Shown piece by piece: positions 44,420 to 53,881 of a stretch of 64,000 bases of DNA (positions are counted from its first letter, which is position 1; each line of letters opens with the position of its first letter). The position numbers were made by a program, and so were the translations under genes. A model generated the notes under the pieces. It was not told the origin of the DNA and ran no database searches. It saw nothing but the letters and a program-made list of their open reading frames with translations. The stretch is taken from NCBI RefSeq assembly GCF_021249405.1, contig NZ_CP089593.1:1674001-1738000 (forward strand), read 5' to 3'. This stretch comes from Halobacterium zhouii (GTDB lineage: Archaea > Halobacteriota > Halobacteria > Halobacteriales > Halobacteriaceae).

Positions 44420-45910
44420 TCAGTACGGGACGAGGTACAGCGCGGCGCCGAGGAACGGCACGAGGAGGAGCATCATGGCGATAGCGTACCCGAACATCTC
44501 GCGGGCTTTGATGCCCGTGATGGCGAGCAGCGGAATCGCCCAGAAGGGGTTGAGAAGGTTCGTGTGCGCGTCGCCGACGGCGTACGCGATGGTGGCCTGC
44601 CCGACGGGGACGCCGAGCTCCTGGGCCGCTGAGATGATCGAGGGACCGAGCACGATCCACTCGCCGCCGCCAGACGGCACGAACAGGTTGACCATGGAGC
44701 CGACGAGCCACGCGACGACCGGGAACGTCGCCTGCGTCGAGACGGCGAGCATGGATTCGGCGAACGTCTGCGAGAGGCCCGAGGCGTTCATCATCCCCTG
44801 GATGCCCGCGAAGAACGGGAACAGCAGGACGATGCCGGCGGCGGCGGTCGCCGCATCCCCGAAGCGCTCGCGGTAGACGGCCGGCTTCGTGTAGATGGCG
44901 AGGCCGATGAACAGGAACCCGAAGTTGACGACGTTGAGGTTGAGCGCGTCCAGTCCCCGGGTGGCGAAGAGGTAGGCGACGTAGAGGACGCCCGTCAGTG
45001 CGATGATGGCCCCGAGGATGCGGCTGTTGTCGATGCGTTCGGCGGGCGCGACCGGGCCGGCGCCGAGTTGCGCCTCGGGCGAACTCTCCATAGTTCCGCC
45101 GTCGGACTGCAGGTCCGACGAGGCTCGCGCTCCGTCCGAGCGCTCACCCCCGTCCGTAGCCGCCTCTGCGCTCTGGAGGTCGCTCTTGTCGACGTAGTCG
45201 TGGATGGATTTCGCTCGCTCCGCGGCCGGAGAGAGCAGGTAGAGCATCAGGGAGGCGTACACGATAGAGAGCACGGTGAGCGCGAGCGCGTACGTCGAGA
45301 AGATGGTCTTGGTCGGCGGCACCGTGGATTCGAGAACCCCCTGCTGGATGAACGCGTTACCCGCCGTCGCGAGCAACAGCGGCGCGGACCCGGAGAGCCC
45401 CCAGTGCCAGGTCAGGCCGAGTCCCATGTAGCCCGCGACGCACAGCAGCGGATAGTGGACGGGGATGTCCTTCTCGGCGGCGGTCTTCCCCATCTCGCGG
45501 GCGAAGATGGCGCCGAGAATGAGGCTGAATCCCCAGTGAACCCACGCGATGGCCATCGAGAAGACGGCGACCATCACGACTGCGCCGCCCGCCGTCGAGG
45601 GGACTTCCGTGAGCCGCCGGAGGGCGTCGTTCACCCGCGGGTGGTACGCGATGACGAATCCGGTCATCAGGATGAGCGCCATCTGCATGGCGAACGTGAG
45701 GAACGCCCAGAACCCATCGAACCAGTACGACACCATTTCGGCGGGACCGGCGCCCTCGACGAGGACGCCGGCGAGGAACACGATGTAACTCAGGATGATT
45801 GCGAAGAGGAACGGACTCGGCATCCACCGCTCGACCACGTCGGCGAGGCGGTGTCCCGTCCGCTCGAGTGCGTTTCCGCTCGTCCGCGACCCCGTGGATT
45901 GTGAATCCAT
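44420..45910 (-). CDS. atoE: Short-chain fatty acid transporter (AtoE family)
   Basis: A 496-residue AtoE/TIGR00366-type permease. WMPSPFLFAIILSY, GFWAFLTFAMQMALILMTGFVIA, HWGFSLILGAIFAREMG and GGEWIVLGPSI are family signatures. About 10-12 helices are visible. A roughly 60-residue acidic hydrophilic loop sits near residue 250 with the repeated word S-D-L-Q-S. It imports acetate-butyrate-type acids. The gene faces an MFS gene across a 289-bp region. Confidence 0.92.
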   Translation of the reverse strand: MDSQSTGSRTSGNALERTGHRLADVVERWMPSPFLFAIILSYIVFLAGVLVEGAGPAEMVSYWFDGFWAFLTFAMQMALILMTGFVIAYHPRVNDALRRLTEVPSTAGGAVVMVAVFSMAIAWVHWGFSLILGAIFAREMGKTAAEKDIPVHYPLLCVAGYMGLGLTWHWGLSGSAPLLLATAGNAFIQQGVLESTVPPTKTIFSTYALALTVLSIVYASLMLYLLSPAAERAKSIHDYVDKSDLQSAEAATDGGERSDGARASSDLQSDGGTMESSPEAQLGAGPVAPAERIDNSRILGAIIALTGVLYVAYLFATRGLDALNLNVVNFGFLFIGLAIYTKPAVYRERFGDAATAAAGIVLLFPFFAGIQGMMNASGLSQTFAESMLAVSTQATFPVVAWLVGSMVNLFVPSGGGEWIVLGPSIISAAQELGVPVGQATIAYAVGDAHTNLLNPFWAIPLLAITGIKAREMFGYAIAMMLLLVPFLGAALYLVPY

Positions 45911-45979
45911 ATCACTACCGAGTATTTACCATGTTGGCTTAAAAGTAGCCGTAATTTCCGCCGGGGTTGCCCTGATTTC

Positions 45980-45998
45980 AACGGCGGAGTTCGCCGTT
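45980..45998. promoter_or_regulatory. Perfect inverted repeat in a divergent promoter region
   Basis: AACGGCG and CGCCGTT are exact reverse complements with a five-base spacer GAGTT. The site lies between the atoE start and the MFS start, 70 bp before atoE. It may be an operator or a short hairpin. No regulator is adjacent. Confidence 0.4.
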
Positions 45999-46199
45999 TC
46001 TGACACCTCAGAGTCCAGTTCTCGTTCGGCCGCCGGCACGTTCGAAGCGTTCGTGTCCCCGGTACTCGAGTCGACTACGCTGATTCGGTGCCCGAGTCGG
46101 CCATGTCGCTCCGGGGCTCGGGTCAGCCACACTGATTCAGCGCTCGAAACGTCCACACCGTCGCTGGTACTAAGCCGGTCCGCTACAGAGGTGGCGAGG

Positions 46200-47435
46200 A
46201 TGAGTACGCTCGAACGGACGGACGGCGTCTACCACGGGTGGGTCGTCGTCGCTGGGTGTTTCCTCGGGTCGTTCGTCGTGTTCGGGCTGTCCTACTCCTT
46301 CGGCGTGTTCTACGAACCGATGCTGGCCGCGTTCGGCGCGTCGAGGAGCGTCACGTCGATGGCGTTCGGCGTTCAGACGGCGGCGCTGTACGCGGGCGCC
46401 GTCGGCATCGGGGCGCTCGTCGACCGATACGGCACGCGGCCAGCGCTCGCCGTCGGCGCGGTGTTGCTCTGTGGCGGCCTGGTCTGGACCAGCCGGGCCG
46501 GCTCGATGCTGGGCGTCGTCGTCGCGTACGGACTCGTGGTGGGCGTCGGATTGAGCGTCGTGTACGTCGTTGCGTACGCGACGCCCGCGCGGTGGTTCGA
46601 CCGACGCGTCGGGCAGGCGAGCGGGCTGGCGTCCGCGGGCCTCGGCGTCGGGATGCTGGTCGTGTCGCCCGTCGCCACGGAACTGGTCGCGCGCGTCGGC
46701 TGGCGGGACGCGATGGTCGCGCTCGCGGCCGGCGTCGGCGTGGTGTTGCTCGCCGCACTGGCGCTCATCCGCGGTGAGCCGACGCCCGCGGAGGCGCCCG
46801 ACGCCGAGTTCCCGAACGGGTTCGGCGGCGACGCCAGCGCCGGCGGCTGGCGCGCGCAGTTCGGCGACGTCGCGAGCGTCGCGACGACGCGGACGTTCGC
46901 GCTGGCGTTCCTCGGCTGGACGCTCGTCTACGCGACCCTCTACGTCGTGCTCGTCAACCTGGTGTTGTACGCCCAGGACGTCGGCCTGTCGCGGAGCGTC
47001 GGCGCGACCGGAATCGCGCTCGTCGGCGTCGCGAGCGCAACCGGACGCGTCGGCATCGGGTTCCTCGGGGACCGACTCGGCCGGACTCGGGTGTTCGTCG
47101 CCTGCTCTGCGGTGATGGGGCTGGCGACCGTGGCGCTGTCCGGCACGGGCACTGCGCTCGGCCTGTGGACGTTCGCGCTAGTGTACGGCCTCGCCTACGG
47201 TGGGAACGGCGCGCTACTGGCGCCGCTGACCGCGGACCTCTTCGGCCGCGAACAACTCAACGCGGTGTTCGGACTCATCTCCGTGTCGTTCGGCGTGAGC
47301 GGGTCCGTCGCGCCGTACCTGGCGGGCGTCGGATACGCCCGATTCGGCACGTACGACCCCGTGTTCGTCGCGGCGGGCGCGGTGGCCGTGGTCGGCGCGG
47401 CCGCGGTGGGCATCGTGGACCGCGTACAGACGTGA
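46200..47435 (+). CDS. Major facilitator superfamily transporter (MCT/OFA-like)
   Basis: A 411-residue protein with 12 helices. YHGWVVVAGCFLGSFVVFGLSYSFGVFYEPM is a TM1 stretch typical of the monocarboxylate/oxalate-formate antiporter branch. ALVDRYGTRPAL is the MFS loop 2-3 motif, and RWFDRRVGQASGLASAG is the central motif. It may carry organic acids, in keeping with the neighbouring AtoE protein. The ATG giving MSTLERTDG was taken; the frame is open far upstream but non-conserved. Confidence 0.92.
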   Translation: MSTLERTDGVYHGWVVVAGCFLGSFVVFGLSYSFGVFYEPMLAAFGASRSVTSMAFGVQTAALYAGAVGIGALVDRYGTRPALAVGAVLLCGGLVWTSRAGSMLGVVVAYGLVVGVGLSVVYVVAYATPARWFDRRVGQASGLASAGLGVGMLVVSPVATELVARVGWRDAMVALAAGVGVVLLAALALIRGEPTPAEAPDAEFPNGFGGDASAGGWRAQFGDVASVATTRTFALAFLGWTLVYATLYVVLVNLVLYAQDVGLSRSVGATGIALVGVASATGRVGIGFLGDRLGRTRVFVACSAVMGLATVALSGTGTALGLWTFALVYGLAYGGNGALLAPLTADLFGREQLNAVFGLISVSFGVSGSVAPYLAGVGYARFGTYDPVFVAAGAVAVVGAAAVGIVDRVQT

Positions 47436-47517
47436 GCGCACGGCGGCGCCGGGAGCCCTGGTTCGCCGCACGCGGGCGTTCCGGCACGCTCTTTGCGCGC
47501 GGTCGCCCAGGTCCGCC

Positions 47518-47976
47518 ATGGATGGCCTCCGAGGCCTGCTTGGCGACGACTCCGAACCGGACGGTGGCGGCGTCGCGCTGTTCGTCGACGGCCCGAACGT
47601 GCTCCGCGAGGAATTCGACGTGGACCTGGACGACGTGCGCGACGTCGCGGAGGCGGCCGGCCCGCTCGCCGTCACGCGTCTCTACCTCGACGAACACGCA
47701 CCGCCGGAACTGATCCAGGCGGCCGAGGCGCGCGGCTACGACGTCCGCGTGACCAGCGGCGACGTCGACGTGAAACTCGCCGTCGACGCCACCGAACTCG
47801 TGCTCGCAGAGAGCGTGGACGTGCTCGCAATCGCCTCGCGAGACACGGATTTCAAGCCCGTCCTCGAGAAGGCCGCGCGGCGCGGCGTCCGCACGCTCGC
47901 CATCGCCCCCGGCGAACACGGCCGCTCGGACGCGTTGCAGAATGCCGCTGACGACTCGGTCGTTCTGGAGGAGTAG
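47518..47976 (+). CDS. NYN-domain (PIN-like) putative ribonuclease
   Basis: A 152-residue protein of the NYN/LabA-type PIN fold. FVDGPNVLR (first acidic residue), GDVDVKLAVDATEL and ASRDTDFKPVLEKA carry the acidic cluster that binds metal. The family cleaves RNA. It matches an archaeal conserved group by length. It is near a TatD-like hydrolase but has its own start context. Its role in RNA turnover is inference. Confidence 0.9.
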   Translation: MDGLRGLLGDDSEPDGGGVALFVDGPNVLREEFDVDLDDVRDVAEAAGPLAVTRLYLDEHAPPELIQAAEARGYDVRVTSGDVDVKLAVDATELVLAESVDVLAIASRDTDFKPVLEKAARRGVRTLAIAPGEHGRSDALQNAADDSVVLEE

Positions 47977-48028
47977 CCAGCGCAACTCGACGAATAGATT
48001 TTCCCGCGGCGACCCCCAACCTCGGGGC

Positions 48029-48937
48029 ATGACCGACCTGGGAACGCCGGTTCTCGACAACCACATGCATCTCGACGCCGCGAACCAGGGAATCGACGCG
48101 GTCCGGGATTTCGCGCGGAGCAGCGGCACGCACCTGCTGGTGGTGAACAAGCCGTCCTGGCACCTCGGCGTGGAGGCCGACGCGGGCGAGGACTTCCGGG
48201 AGGTGTTCGAGGAGACGCTACGACTGGTGTCCGAGGCCACCGCAGAACTCGACGGACGCGCGTGGCCGGTGCTGGGGGTGCATCCTGGGCTGATTTCGCG
48301 GTTGGTGGACGAGCGCGGCTTTTCTCCCGGGGAGGCCCGGGACCTGATGTGCGCGGGCATCGACACGGCGGCGGAGTACGCTGCCGGGGAGGTCTCCGGA
48401 GACGCCGCCGAGAAGCACGACGCGGACGGCGACGGCGCGGACGGCACCGCGAGGAACGTGGTCGCGCTGAAGTCCGGGCGGCCGCACTACGACGTGAGCG
48501 ACGCGGTGTGGGAGGCGTCGAACGACGTGATTCGCCACGCGTGTGAGCGCGCGGCGGAAGCAGGCGTCGCGCTCCAGTTGCACACGGAGGCCACCGAAGA
48601 CCTGACCGACGTGGCGGCGTGGGCCGAGGACGCAGGACTGGCGCCGGAGCGCGTCGTGAAACACTACGCGACCGGGGAACTCGCGGGCGTGACGCCGAGC
48701 GTGATGTGCGAGAAGGAGTACCTCGAGGACGCGGTCGAGACCGGCGAGTCGTTCCTGATGGAGACGGACTTCGTCGACGACGCCGAGCGACCCGGCGCAG
48801 TGATGGGGCCGAAGACGGTGCCCCGGCGCGTTCGCTGGCTTCGGGAGCAGGGCCACGACGATGCGATTCGGCGCGCGCACGTGGAGACGCCCGAAGCGGT
48901 CTACGGCATCGACACGCAGGCGACGTTGAGTGAGTGA
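48029..48937 (+). CDS. TatD-like metal-dependent hydrolase (TIM-barrel)
   Basis: 302 residues. DNHMHLDAANQG has the HxH metal motif, ALQLHTEAT the next histidine, VVKHYATGE another, and LMETDFVDD the metal-binding Asp. It belongs to the archaeal TatD-related group with a TIM barrel, perhaps a nuclease or amidohydrolase. A short acidic insert (AEKHDADGDGADG) sits in the middle. The start ATG is supported by the conserved N-terminal strand. Confidence 0.9.
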   Translation: MTDLGTPVLDNHMHLDAANQGIDAVRDFARSSGTHLLVVNKPSWHLGVEADAGEDFREVFEETLRLVSEATAELDGRAWPVLGVHPGLISRLVDERGFSPGEARDLMCAGIDTAAEYAAGEVSGDAAEKHDADGDGADGTARNVVALKSGRPHYDVSDAVWEASNDVIRHACERAAEAGVALQLHTEATEDLTDVAAWAEDAGLAPERVVKHYATGELAGVTPSVMCEKEYLEDAVETGESFLMETDFVDDAERPGAVMGPKTVPRRVRWLREQGHDDAIRRAHVETPEAVYGIDTQATLSE

Positions 48938-49054
48938 TACGAACGACACAGGCGGCGTGAATCGGGCTCTCGAGGGTTCTCGCACCGTGAGAGACGTTGT
49001 GACGCCGACGCGCTGAAGGAAAGGCCTTTGTCTGGGGGAACCGCCATTCGGTGT

Positions 49055-49633
49055 ATGAGCGCCCCAGAGGAAGAGTTCTACTCGGAGGAACGGTGGCAGA
49101 ACTGGCTCGACCGACTCGCGGACGAGGAGATCGACCCCGAGGAGGAGGACTCCGCTCGCCTGCTGTTGAACCTCCAGGACGATGTCGCCATCGCGGTGGC
49201 GAAGATCATCGCGGCGTACGACGACGGCGACATCGACGACGAGGAAGCCCTCGAGGAACTCGCGGACATTCGCGAGGTCGTGCTCGCCGAGTCGGACTTC
49301 GCCGACGAGGACAAACTGATGCTGGTCGACGGTGTGCAGACGAGTCTCGTCTGCGTGTTCTACAGCGCCGAGCAGTACATCGCCGACGGCGTCGCCGAGG
49401 AGACGAGTCTCGCCGAGTACGTCCACGCGGCCGCCGACGCGGAAGCCGAAGAGGACTTCGACCGCGCGCTCGGCCTGACGGCGTGCGCGGGGACACAGGT
49501 CATCGACGGCGAGGAACTCGACATGGAACTCGTCGAGGACCTCGAGTACGGCCTCGTGACGGAGTGGGTGAACGGTCTGGACAGCCTCCAGAGCGCGCTC
49601 TCGGACCCCGAAGTCATCGAAGACGAGGACTGA
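49055..49633 (+). CDS. DUF2150 family protein
   Basis: 192 residues, strongly acidic and mostly helical. SEERWQNWLDRL, EDSARLLLNLQDDVAIAVAKII, ADEDKLMLVDGVQTSLVCVFYS and DLEYGLVTEWVNGLDSLQ are characteristic of this archaeal family. It is soluble and without known function. It lies alone between the TatD-like gene and the pilin-like gene. Confidence 0.88.
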   Translation: MSAPEEEFYSEERWQNWLDRLADEEIDPEEEDSARLLLNLQDDVAIAVAKIIAAYDDGDIDDEEALEELADIREVVLAESDFADEDKLMLVDGVQTSLVCVFYSAEQYIADGVAEETSLAEYVHAAADAEAEEDFDRALGLTACAGTQVIDGEELDMELVEDLEYGLVTEWVNGLDSLQSALSDPEVIEDED

Positions 49634-49712
49634 CGCGACCCCCGACGCGGGGCGCGAGAGCCGAACCCGGGCGCCGCGTTTATACCAGTCGGCTACTGAT
49701 TACTTCCCAACC

Positions 49713-51494
49713 GTGCGCTTCAGGGACGACACGCGAGGGGTGACGGTCCAGATCGGGGCCGTGTTACTGTTCGCGACCATCATTATCGCGCTCGCCACCT
49801 ACCAGGCGACGGTCGTCCCGGCGCAGAACGCGGACGTCGAGTACAAGCACAGCCAGCAGGTCCAGAGCCAGATGACCGACGTACGGAACGCCCTGCTCCA
49901 GACCGCGGCCACCGGAAACGTCCAGCCAGCGTCTGTCACCCTGGGCACGCAGTACTCCTCGCGCGTGTTCCTGCTGAATCCGCCACCGCCCGCCGGAACG
50001 CTCGCCACGGAGACCTACCAGAACGGCACGATGCGCGTCTCGAACGTACAGGCGACGGACGACGAGACGGCGGACTTCTTCGCGGCGAACGGCGACGCGT
50101 GGACGGCGTCGACGAAGTATCTCGTCTACCAGCCCGGCTACCACGAGTACGAGGGCGCACCGAACGTCGTCTACGGCGCGATGATGCTCTCCAATCACTA
50201 CCCGGAGCAGGATGTCTCGGTTCCCGTGACCGACCAGTTGCTCGTGCGCGGGAACACCGTCACACTTGTCGCACTGAACGGGTCGCTGAGTACGTCCCGC
50301 GTCGGGTCCACGTCGGTGAGCGCGACTTCCGTGAGTGCGCCGTACAACGAGGTGCAGGTGACGAATGAGACGGCGGGGAACGTGACAATCACGGTGCCGA
50401 CGAAATTCGACGCCGCGACACTGCGGAACGCGACGAACCTCGGCGAGCAGAGCACGGTCAGGGCCGTCGAACCGGCGAGCGGCGGCCGCGTCCGCGTCGT
50501 CCTCGAACCGGGAACGTACACGCTCCAGACCGCGAAACTCGGCGTCGGGTCGGGCGTCGAGGACGAGGAAGCCCAGTATCTGACGGTGGTCGACAGTGAC
50601 GACGGCACCGTGACCGTGGAGGTGCGCGACCGGTTCAACACGCCGGTGAGCGGAGTGAACGTCCGCGTCAACGGATCGAACCCGTTCGAGTCCGGGACTG
50701 CGGTCACGGACGACGATGGGCGTGCGACGTTCGAGGTGGAGGACAGGAGTCGGGATACCGCGACGCTGGAGATTCTCGGCGGCGACGACCCCCACGAGCG
50801 TGTGACAGTCGGCACGGAGTTCGGCGAAGGCGGAGCCAGTGGCGGGAACGAGGCGTACGACGTGGACTGGGCCGAGGAGAAAAGCGCGAACCAGAATCCG
50901 GGACTGACCTGCGACGGGGAGAACTGCACGCTTGACGCGAGCGTGCAGCCTTCGGTGACGCTGTTCGCAGATTCGACGCCCGTCGTCGACGGCGGTACCT
51001 TCACGTACAGCGTCAGCAGTTCGTCAGTCGTCGGCGTTTCCCCGGAGAGCAACGAGAGCGACAGCGACGGAGAGAGCAGTACGGAATTGACCGCTCAGAG
51101 CAGCGGGGGTGCGAACGTGTACGTCGCCAGTGGGGGAAGTGGGGACCTACTCTCCGTAGAGGTAGTGAACGCCGCGGCGGTGAACCTCCCGCCGTCGGTG
51201 GAGATCACGGACATCGAGAGGGCAGAGGAGACGGGAAGCGGGAAGGTCAAGAGCGTCGACGTCACGTTCACGCCAGACGACTCCGACGGTAATCTCGACA
51301 GTGCAGACGTCGTCGTCTACGTGGCCGGTAGCCAGTCAGGTCGCACGACTGTCGACTTGACGGGGAGCGAGGGAACGTCTCAGACGGTGAGAGTCGACAC
51401 GGACAACACTGCGGGCGAAGTCGTGGCCGAAGTCACGGTCTACGACACAGACGGGGAGCAAGGTAGCGACCGGGAGAGCGAGAACGACGTCTGA
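49713..51494 (+). CDS. Pilin-like exported surface protein with Ig-like repeats
   Basis: 593 residues starting at GTG. The N-terminus FRDDTRGVTVQIGAVLLFATIIIALATYQ-like (a charged start followed by one helix) resembles an archaeal type IV pilin/archaellin N-domain. Most of the rest is a beta-rich outer region with several N-glycosylation sequons (for example NGT, NGS, NET, NAT). Residues 300-375 look like an Ig/Big-type module (VRDRFNTPVSGVNVRVNG). The C-terminal 110 residues have PPSVEITDIE and end in acidic residues. It probably sits in the S-layer region. No class III signal peptidase site can be proved. Confidence 0.75.
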   Translation: MRFRDDTRGVTVQIGAVLLFATIIIALATYQATVVPAQNADVEYKHSQQVQSQMTDVRNALLQTAATGNVQPASVTLGTQYSSRVFLLNPPPPAGTLATETYQNGTMRVSNVQATDDETADFFAANGDAWTASTKYLVYQPGYHEYEGAPNVVYGAMMLSNHYPEQDVSVPVTDQLLVRGNTVTLVALNGSLSTSRVGSTSVSATSVSAPYNEVQVTNETAGNVTITVPTKFDAATLRNATNLGEQSTVRAVEPASGGRVRVVLEPGTYTLQTAKLGVGSGVEDEEAQYLTVVDSDDGTVTVEVRDRFNTPVSGVNVRVNGSNPFESGTAVTDDDGRATFEVEDRSRDTATLEILGGDDPHERVTVGTEFGEGGASGGNEAYDVDWAEEKSANQNPGLTCDGENCTLDASVQPSVTLFADSTPVVDGGTFTYSVSSSSVVGVSPESNESDSDGESSTELTAQSSGGANVYVASGGSGDLLSVEVVNAAAVNLPPSVEITDIERAEETGSGKVKSVDVTFTPDDSDGNLDSADVVVYVAGSQSGRTTVDLTGSEGTSQTVRVDTDNTAGEVVAEVTVYDTDGEQGSDRESENDV

Positions 51495-51563
51495 CGGCGT
51501 ATTTCGACTTCTGTCGAATCACCTATCGACAAGCCCATAAGCCGTGTTCCTGAATACCGGCGT

Positions 51564-52901
51564 ATGACCGCAGTCGGTATCGACGCCATCGAAGTGTGGA
51601 CGGGGAAGCTGAAACTCGACCTCGCGGAGACGTTCGCGCCCCAGAAGGGCGACGACCCGGAGAAGTACACGAAGGGGCTCGGACTGTTCGCGTCGTCGTT
51701 CCCGGACGCCTACGAGGACATCGTGACGATGGGCGCGAACGCCGCCCACCGACTGATGGAGCGCAAGGGCCTGGAACCCGACGACGTCGGGCGCATCGAC
51801 GTTGCGACGGAGTCCGCGTTCGACAACTCCAAACCCGTCTCGACGTACGTCGCTGGCTGCCTCGAGCAGGTGTACGAGGGGGACTTCCACCACGCGAACA
51901 AGGGCGAGCGGAAGTTCGCGTGCATCGCGGGCACCCAGAGCCTCGACGACGCGGTGAACTGGATTCTCGCGGGTCGAAACCGTGGACGGGGGGCGCTCGT
52001 CATCGCGACGGACACCGCGCTGTACGCCCGCGGCGACGCCGGCGAAGCGACCCAGGGCGCGGGCGCAGTGGCGATGTACATCACCGAGGACCCCTCCGTG
52101 GTCGAGCTGTCCACGGAACAGGGGTACGGCTCCGCCGACGAGACGGACTTCCTGAAGCCGAACCAGCAGTTCCCGAGCGTCGACGGCAAGCGCTCGGTGC
52201 AGGTGTACCTCTCGCGGATGCGCGAGGCGCTCGCGGACTTCGAGAGCGTGGCGGGCGCGACCCACCCGGACGACTACGAGTTCATCCCGTTCCACACGCC
52301 GTTCCCGGGGATGGTGCGGAAGGCCGCGGTGCTCGGCTACCGGCACATGATCCGGAACACCGACGTCGAGGAGGAACTCGCCGACGAGATCGGCCGCCAG
52401 CCACGGCGCGAGAACTTCGACGACGACGCGGCGTTCGAGGACGCCATCCGCGAGCACATGGACGACCTGAAGGAGACTGACGCGTACCGCGAGTGGTACG
52501 CCGACACCATCGAACCGACGCTGGACGTCTCCCGCGAGGTCGGGAACTGGTACACGGGCTCGGTGCACGTCGCCCGGATGAGTGCGCTGATGCACGCCGC
52601 CGGCAGCGACACCGACCTCGCCGGAAAGAAACTGCTCCTGGGCTCCTACGGCTCGGGCGCCCAGGCCGAGATTCACGAGGAGACCGTCCAGCCCGGCTAC
52701 GAGGACGCAGTCGAAGCCGCGAACATCGACGAGCAGATCGCGGCGCGCTACGACCTCTCGTGGAGCGAGTACGAACAGGTCCACGACCGGCACAACCACG
52801 AGAAGCGCGTGGAACTCGAGCCGTTCACCCAGCCCGATGGCGAGTTCGTCTTCGACGGCTGGGGGCCGATGAACGAGCGCAAGTACACGTACGCCGAGTG
52901 A
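51564..52901 (+). CDS. mvaS: Hydroxymethylglutaryl-CoA synthase
   Basis: A 445-residue archaeal HMG-CoA synthase, condensing acetyl-CoA and acetoacetyl-CoA in the mevalonate pathway to isoprenoid lipids. The catalytic Cys is C120 in KFACIAGTQ. The conserved Glu is at ATESAFDNSKP, and the His is in PFHTPFPGM. A long acidic C-terminal part is present, as in haloarchaeal orthologues. It converges with the HTH regulator gene, which may control it. Confidence 0.96.
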   Translation: MTAVGIDAIEVWTGKLKLDLAETFAPQKGDDPEKYTKGLGLFASSFPDAYEDIVTMGANAAHRLMERKGLEPDDVGRIDVATESAFDNSKPVSTYVAGCLEQVYEGDFHHANKGERKFACIAGTQSLDDAVNWILAGRNRGRGALVIATDTALYARGDAGEATQGAGAVAMYITEDPSVVELSTEQGYGSADETDFLKPNQQFPSVDGKRSVQVYLSRMREALADFESVAGATHPDDYEFIPFHTPFPGMVRKAAVLGYRHMIRNTDVEEELADEIGRQPRRENFDDDAAFEDAIREHMDDLKETDAYREWYADTIEPTLDVSREVGNWYTGSVHVARMSALMHAAGSDTDLAGKKLLLGSYGSGAQAEIHEETVQPGYEDAVEAANIDEQIAARYDLSWSEYEQVHDRHNHEKRVELEPFTQPDGEFVFDGWGPMNERKYTYAE

Positions 52902-52982
52902 TGGCGGCGAGAAGCTGAGTTTTCGCGGCTGGTGATCCGCCAGCAGGATTTTCGCCATAGGTAATCCACCTCGCAGAACGAT

Positions 52983-53690
52983 CTACGCCAGCGAGTGGAG
53001 TTCGCTCCGAATGTCTTCGATGTCGGCGGTGGTGACGGCGAGCGAGAAGCCGTCGCGTTTCGCGAGCGCGGGCGCGTGCTCCCAGAGCTCGTCGGGCGAG
53101 AGGCCGTGCAGGAGGACGGCGTTCGGCGTGGGGTTGACGACGCGGAGTGCGACCAGTGGGCTCTCCCCCCGGGAGACGTTCGTGAACCCGAACACGCGGT
53201 TCGTGGACTGGCCGTAGAGGCGGTAGAAGTCCTCGCTGCGGAGGCGCGTGATGGCCTCGATTGAGTCGATGATGGTGTGGCCGCTGACGCGGTCGCGGTC
53301 GCCGGCGACCACCTCGGTGGCGTCGATGGCGTCGTAGAGGTCGGCCAGCGGGACGGTCGTGGCGTACTCCTGGAGGTCGAGGACGACGTCCGAGTCGAAC
53401 CCCGCGGAGAGCACGCGGGCGTACTGCCGGATGTGGTCGCCGCCTCGACGTTCGTCGATGTCGAGGAGCGCGCGGACGAGGCGGCTGACCAGCGCGATTC
53501 CGGGGCTTTCGCGCCGGCCGCTCTCGTAGTCCGAGACGACAGACGAGGAGACGTCGAGTTCCGTCGCGAGTTCGGTCTGGGACACCTCGAAGTCCGTGCG
53601 CCACTTCCGGAGGGTGGCGCCGGGGTCCGAGGAGAGCGTGATTTCGCCGGCGATGCGCTCAGCGAGGCCGGCGCGCGGGTCGTTGTCCAT
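52983..53690 (-). CDS. Archaeal HTH transcriptional regulator (COG1709-like)
   Basis: 235 residues. The N-terminal part has an XRE-type HTH: TLRKWRTDFEVSQTELATELDVSSSVVSDYESGRR (read here as separate helices). The C-terminal 150 residues are a conserved archaeal domain with SGHTIIDSIEAITRL, YRLYGQSTNRVFGFTNVSRGE and LLHGLSPDELW. It lies tail-to-tail with mvaS, an arrangement common in haloarchaea, so regulation of mevalonate genes is plausible. Confidence 0.85.
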   Translation of the reverse strand: MDNDPRAGLAERIAGEITLSSDPGATLRKWRTDFEVSQTELATELDVSSSVVSDYESGRRESPGIALVSRLVRALLDIDERRGGDHIRQYARVLSAGFDSDVVLDLQEYATTVPLADLYDAIDATEVVAGDRDRVSGHTIIDSIEAITRLRSEDFYRLYGQSTNRVFGFTNVSRGESPLVALRVVNPTPNAVLLHGLSPDELWEHAPALAKRDGFSLAVTTADIEDIRSELHSLA

Positions 53691-53881
53691 GCCCCGCAGT
53701 CGGGAACAGCGAGACAAAAGCCTACCGAAGGGTTCGACGGATGCCGAATCAAGCACGCAGTAATCTGCGTGGGCAGGGTTCTGGTGATCCGCCGGGACGA
53801 GAGTTCTGCTGACCAATCGAGACGGGATTCCGGCGACCAGTCGGGACAAGAGTCATTGTCGAGTGAGGACAGTACACGCGT

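Noticed and set aside
45926..46156. 76-codon minus-strand frame between atoE and the MFS gene
   Set aside because: No motif or start context, and it spans the region needed for two divergent promoters.
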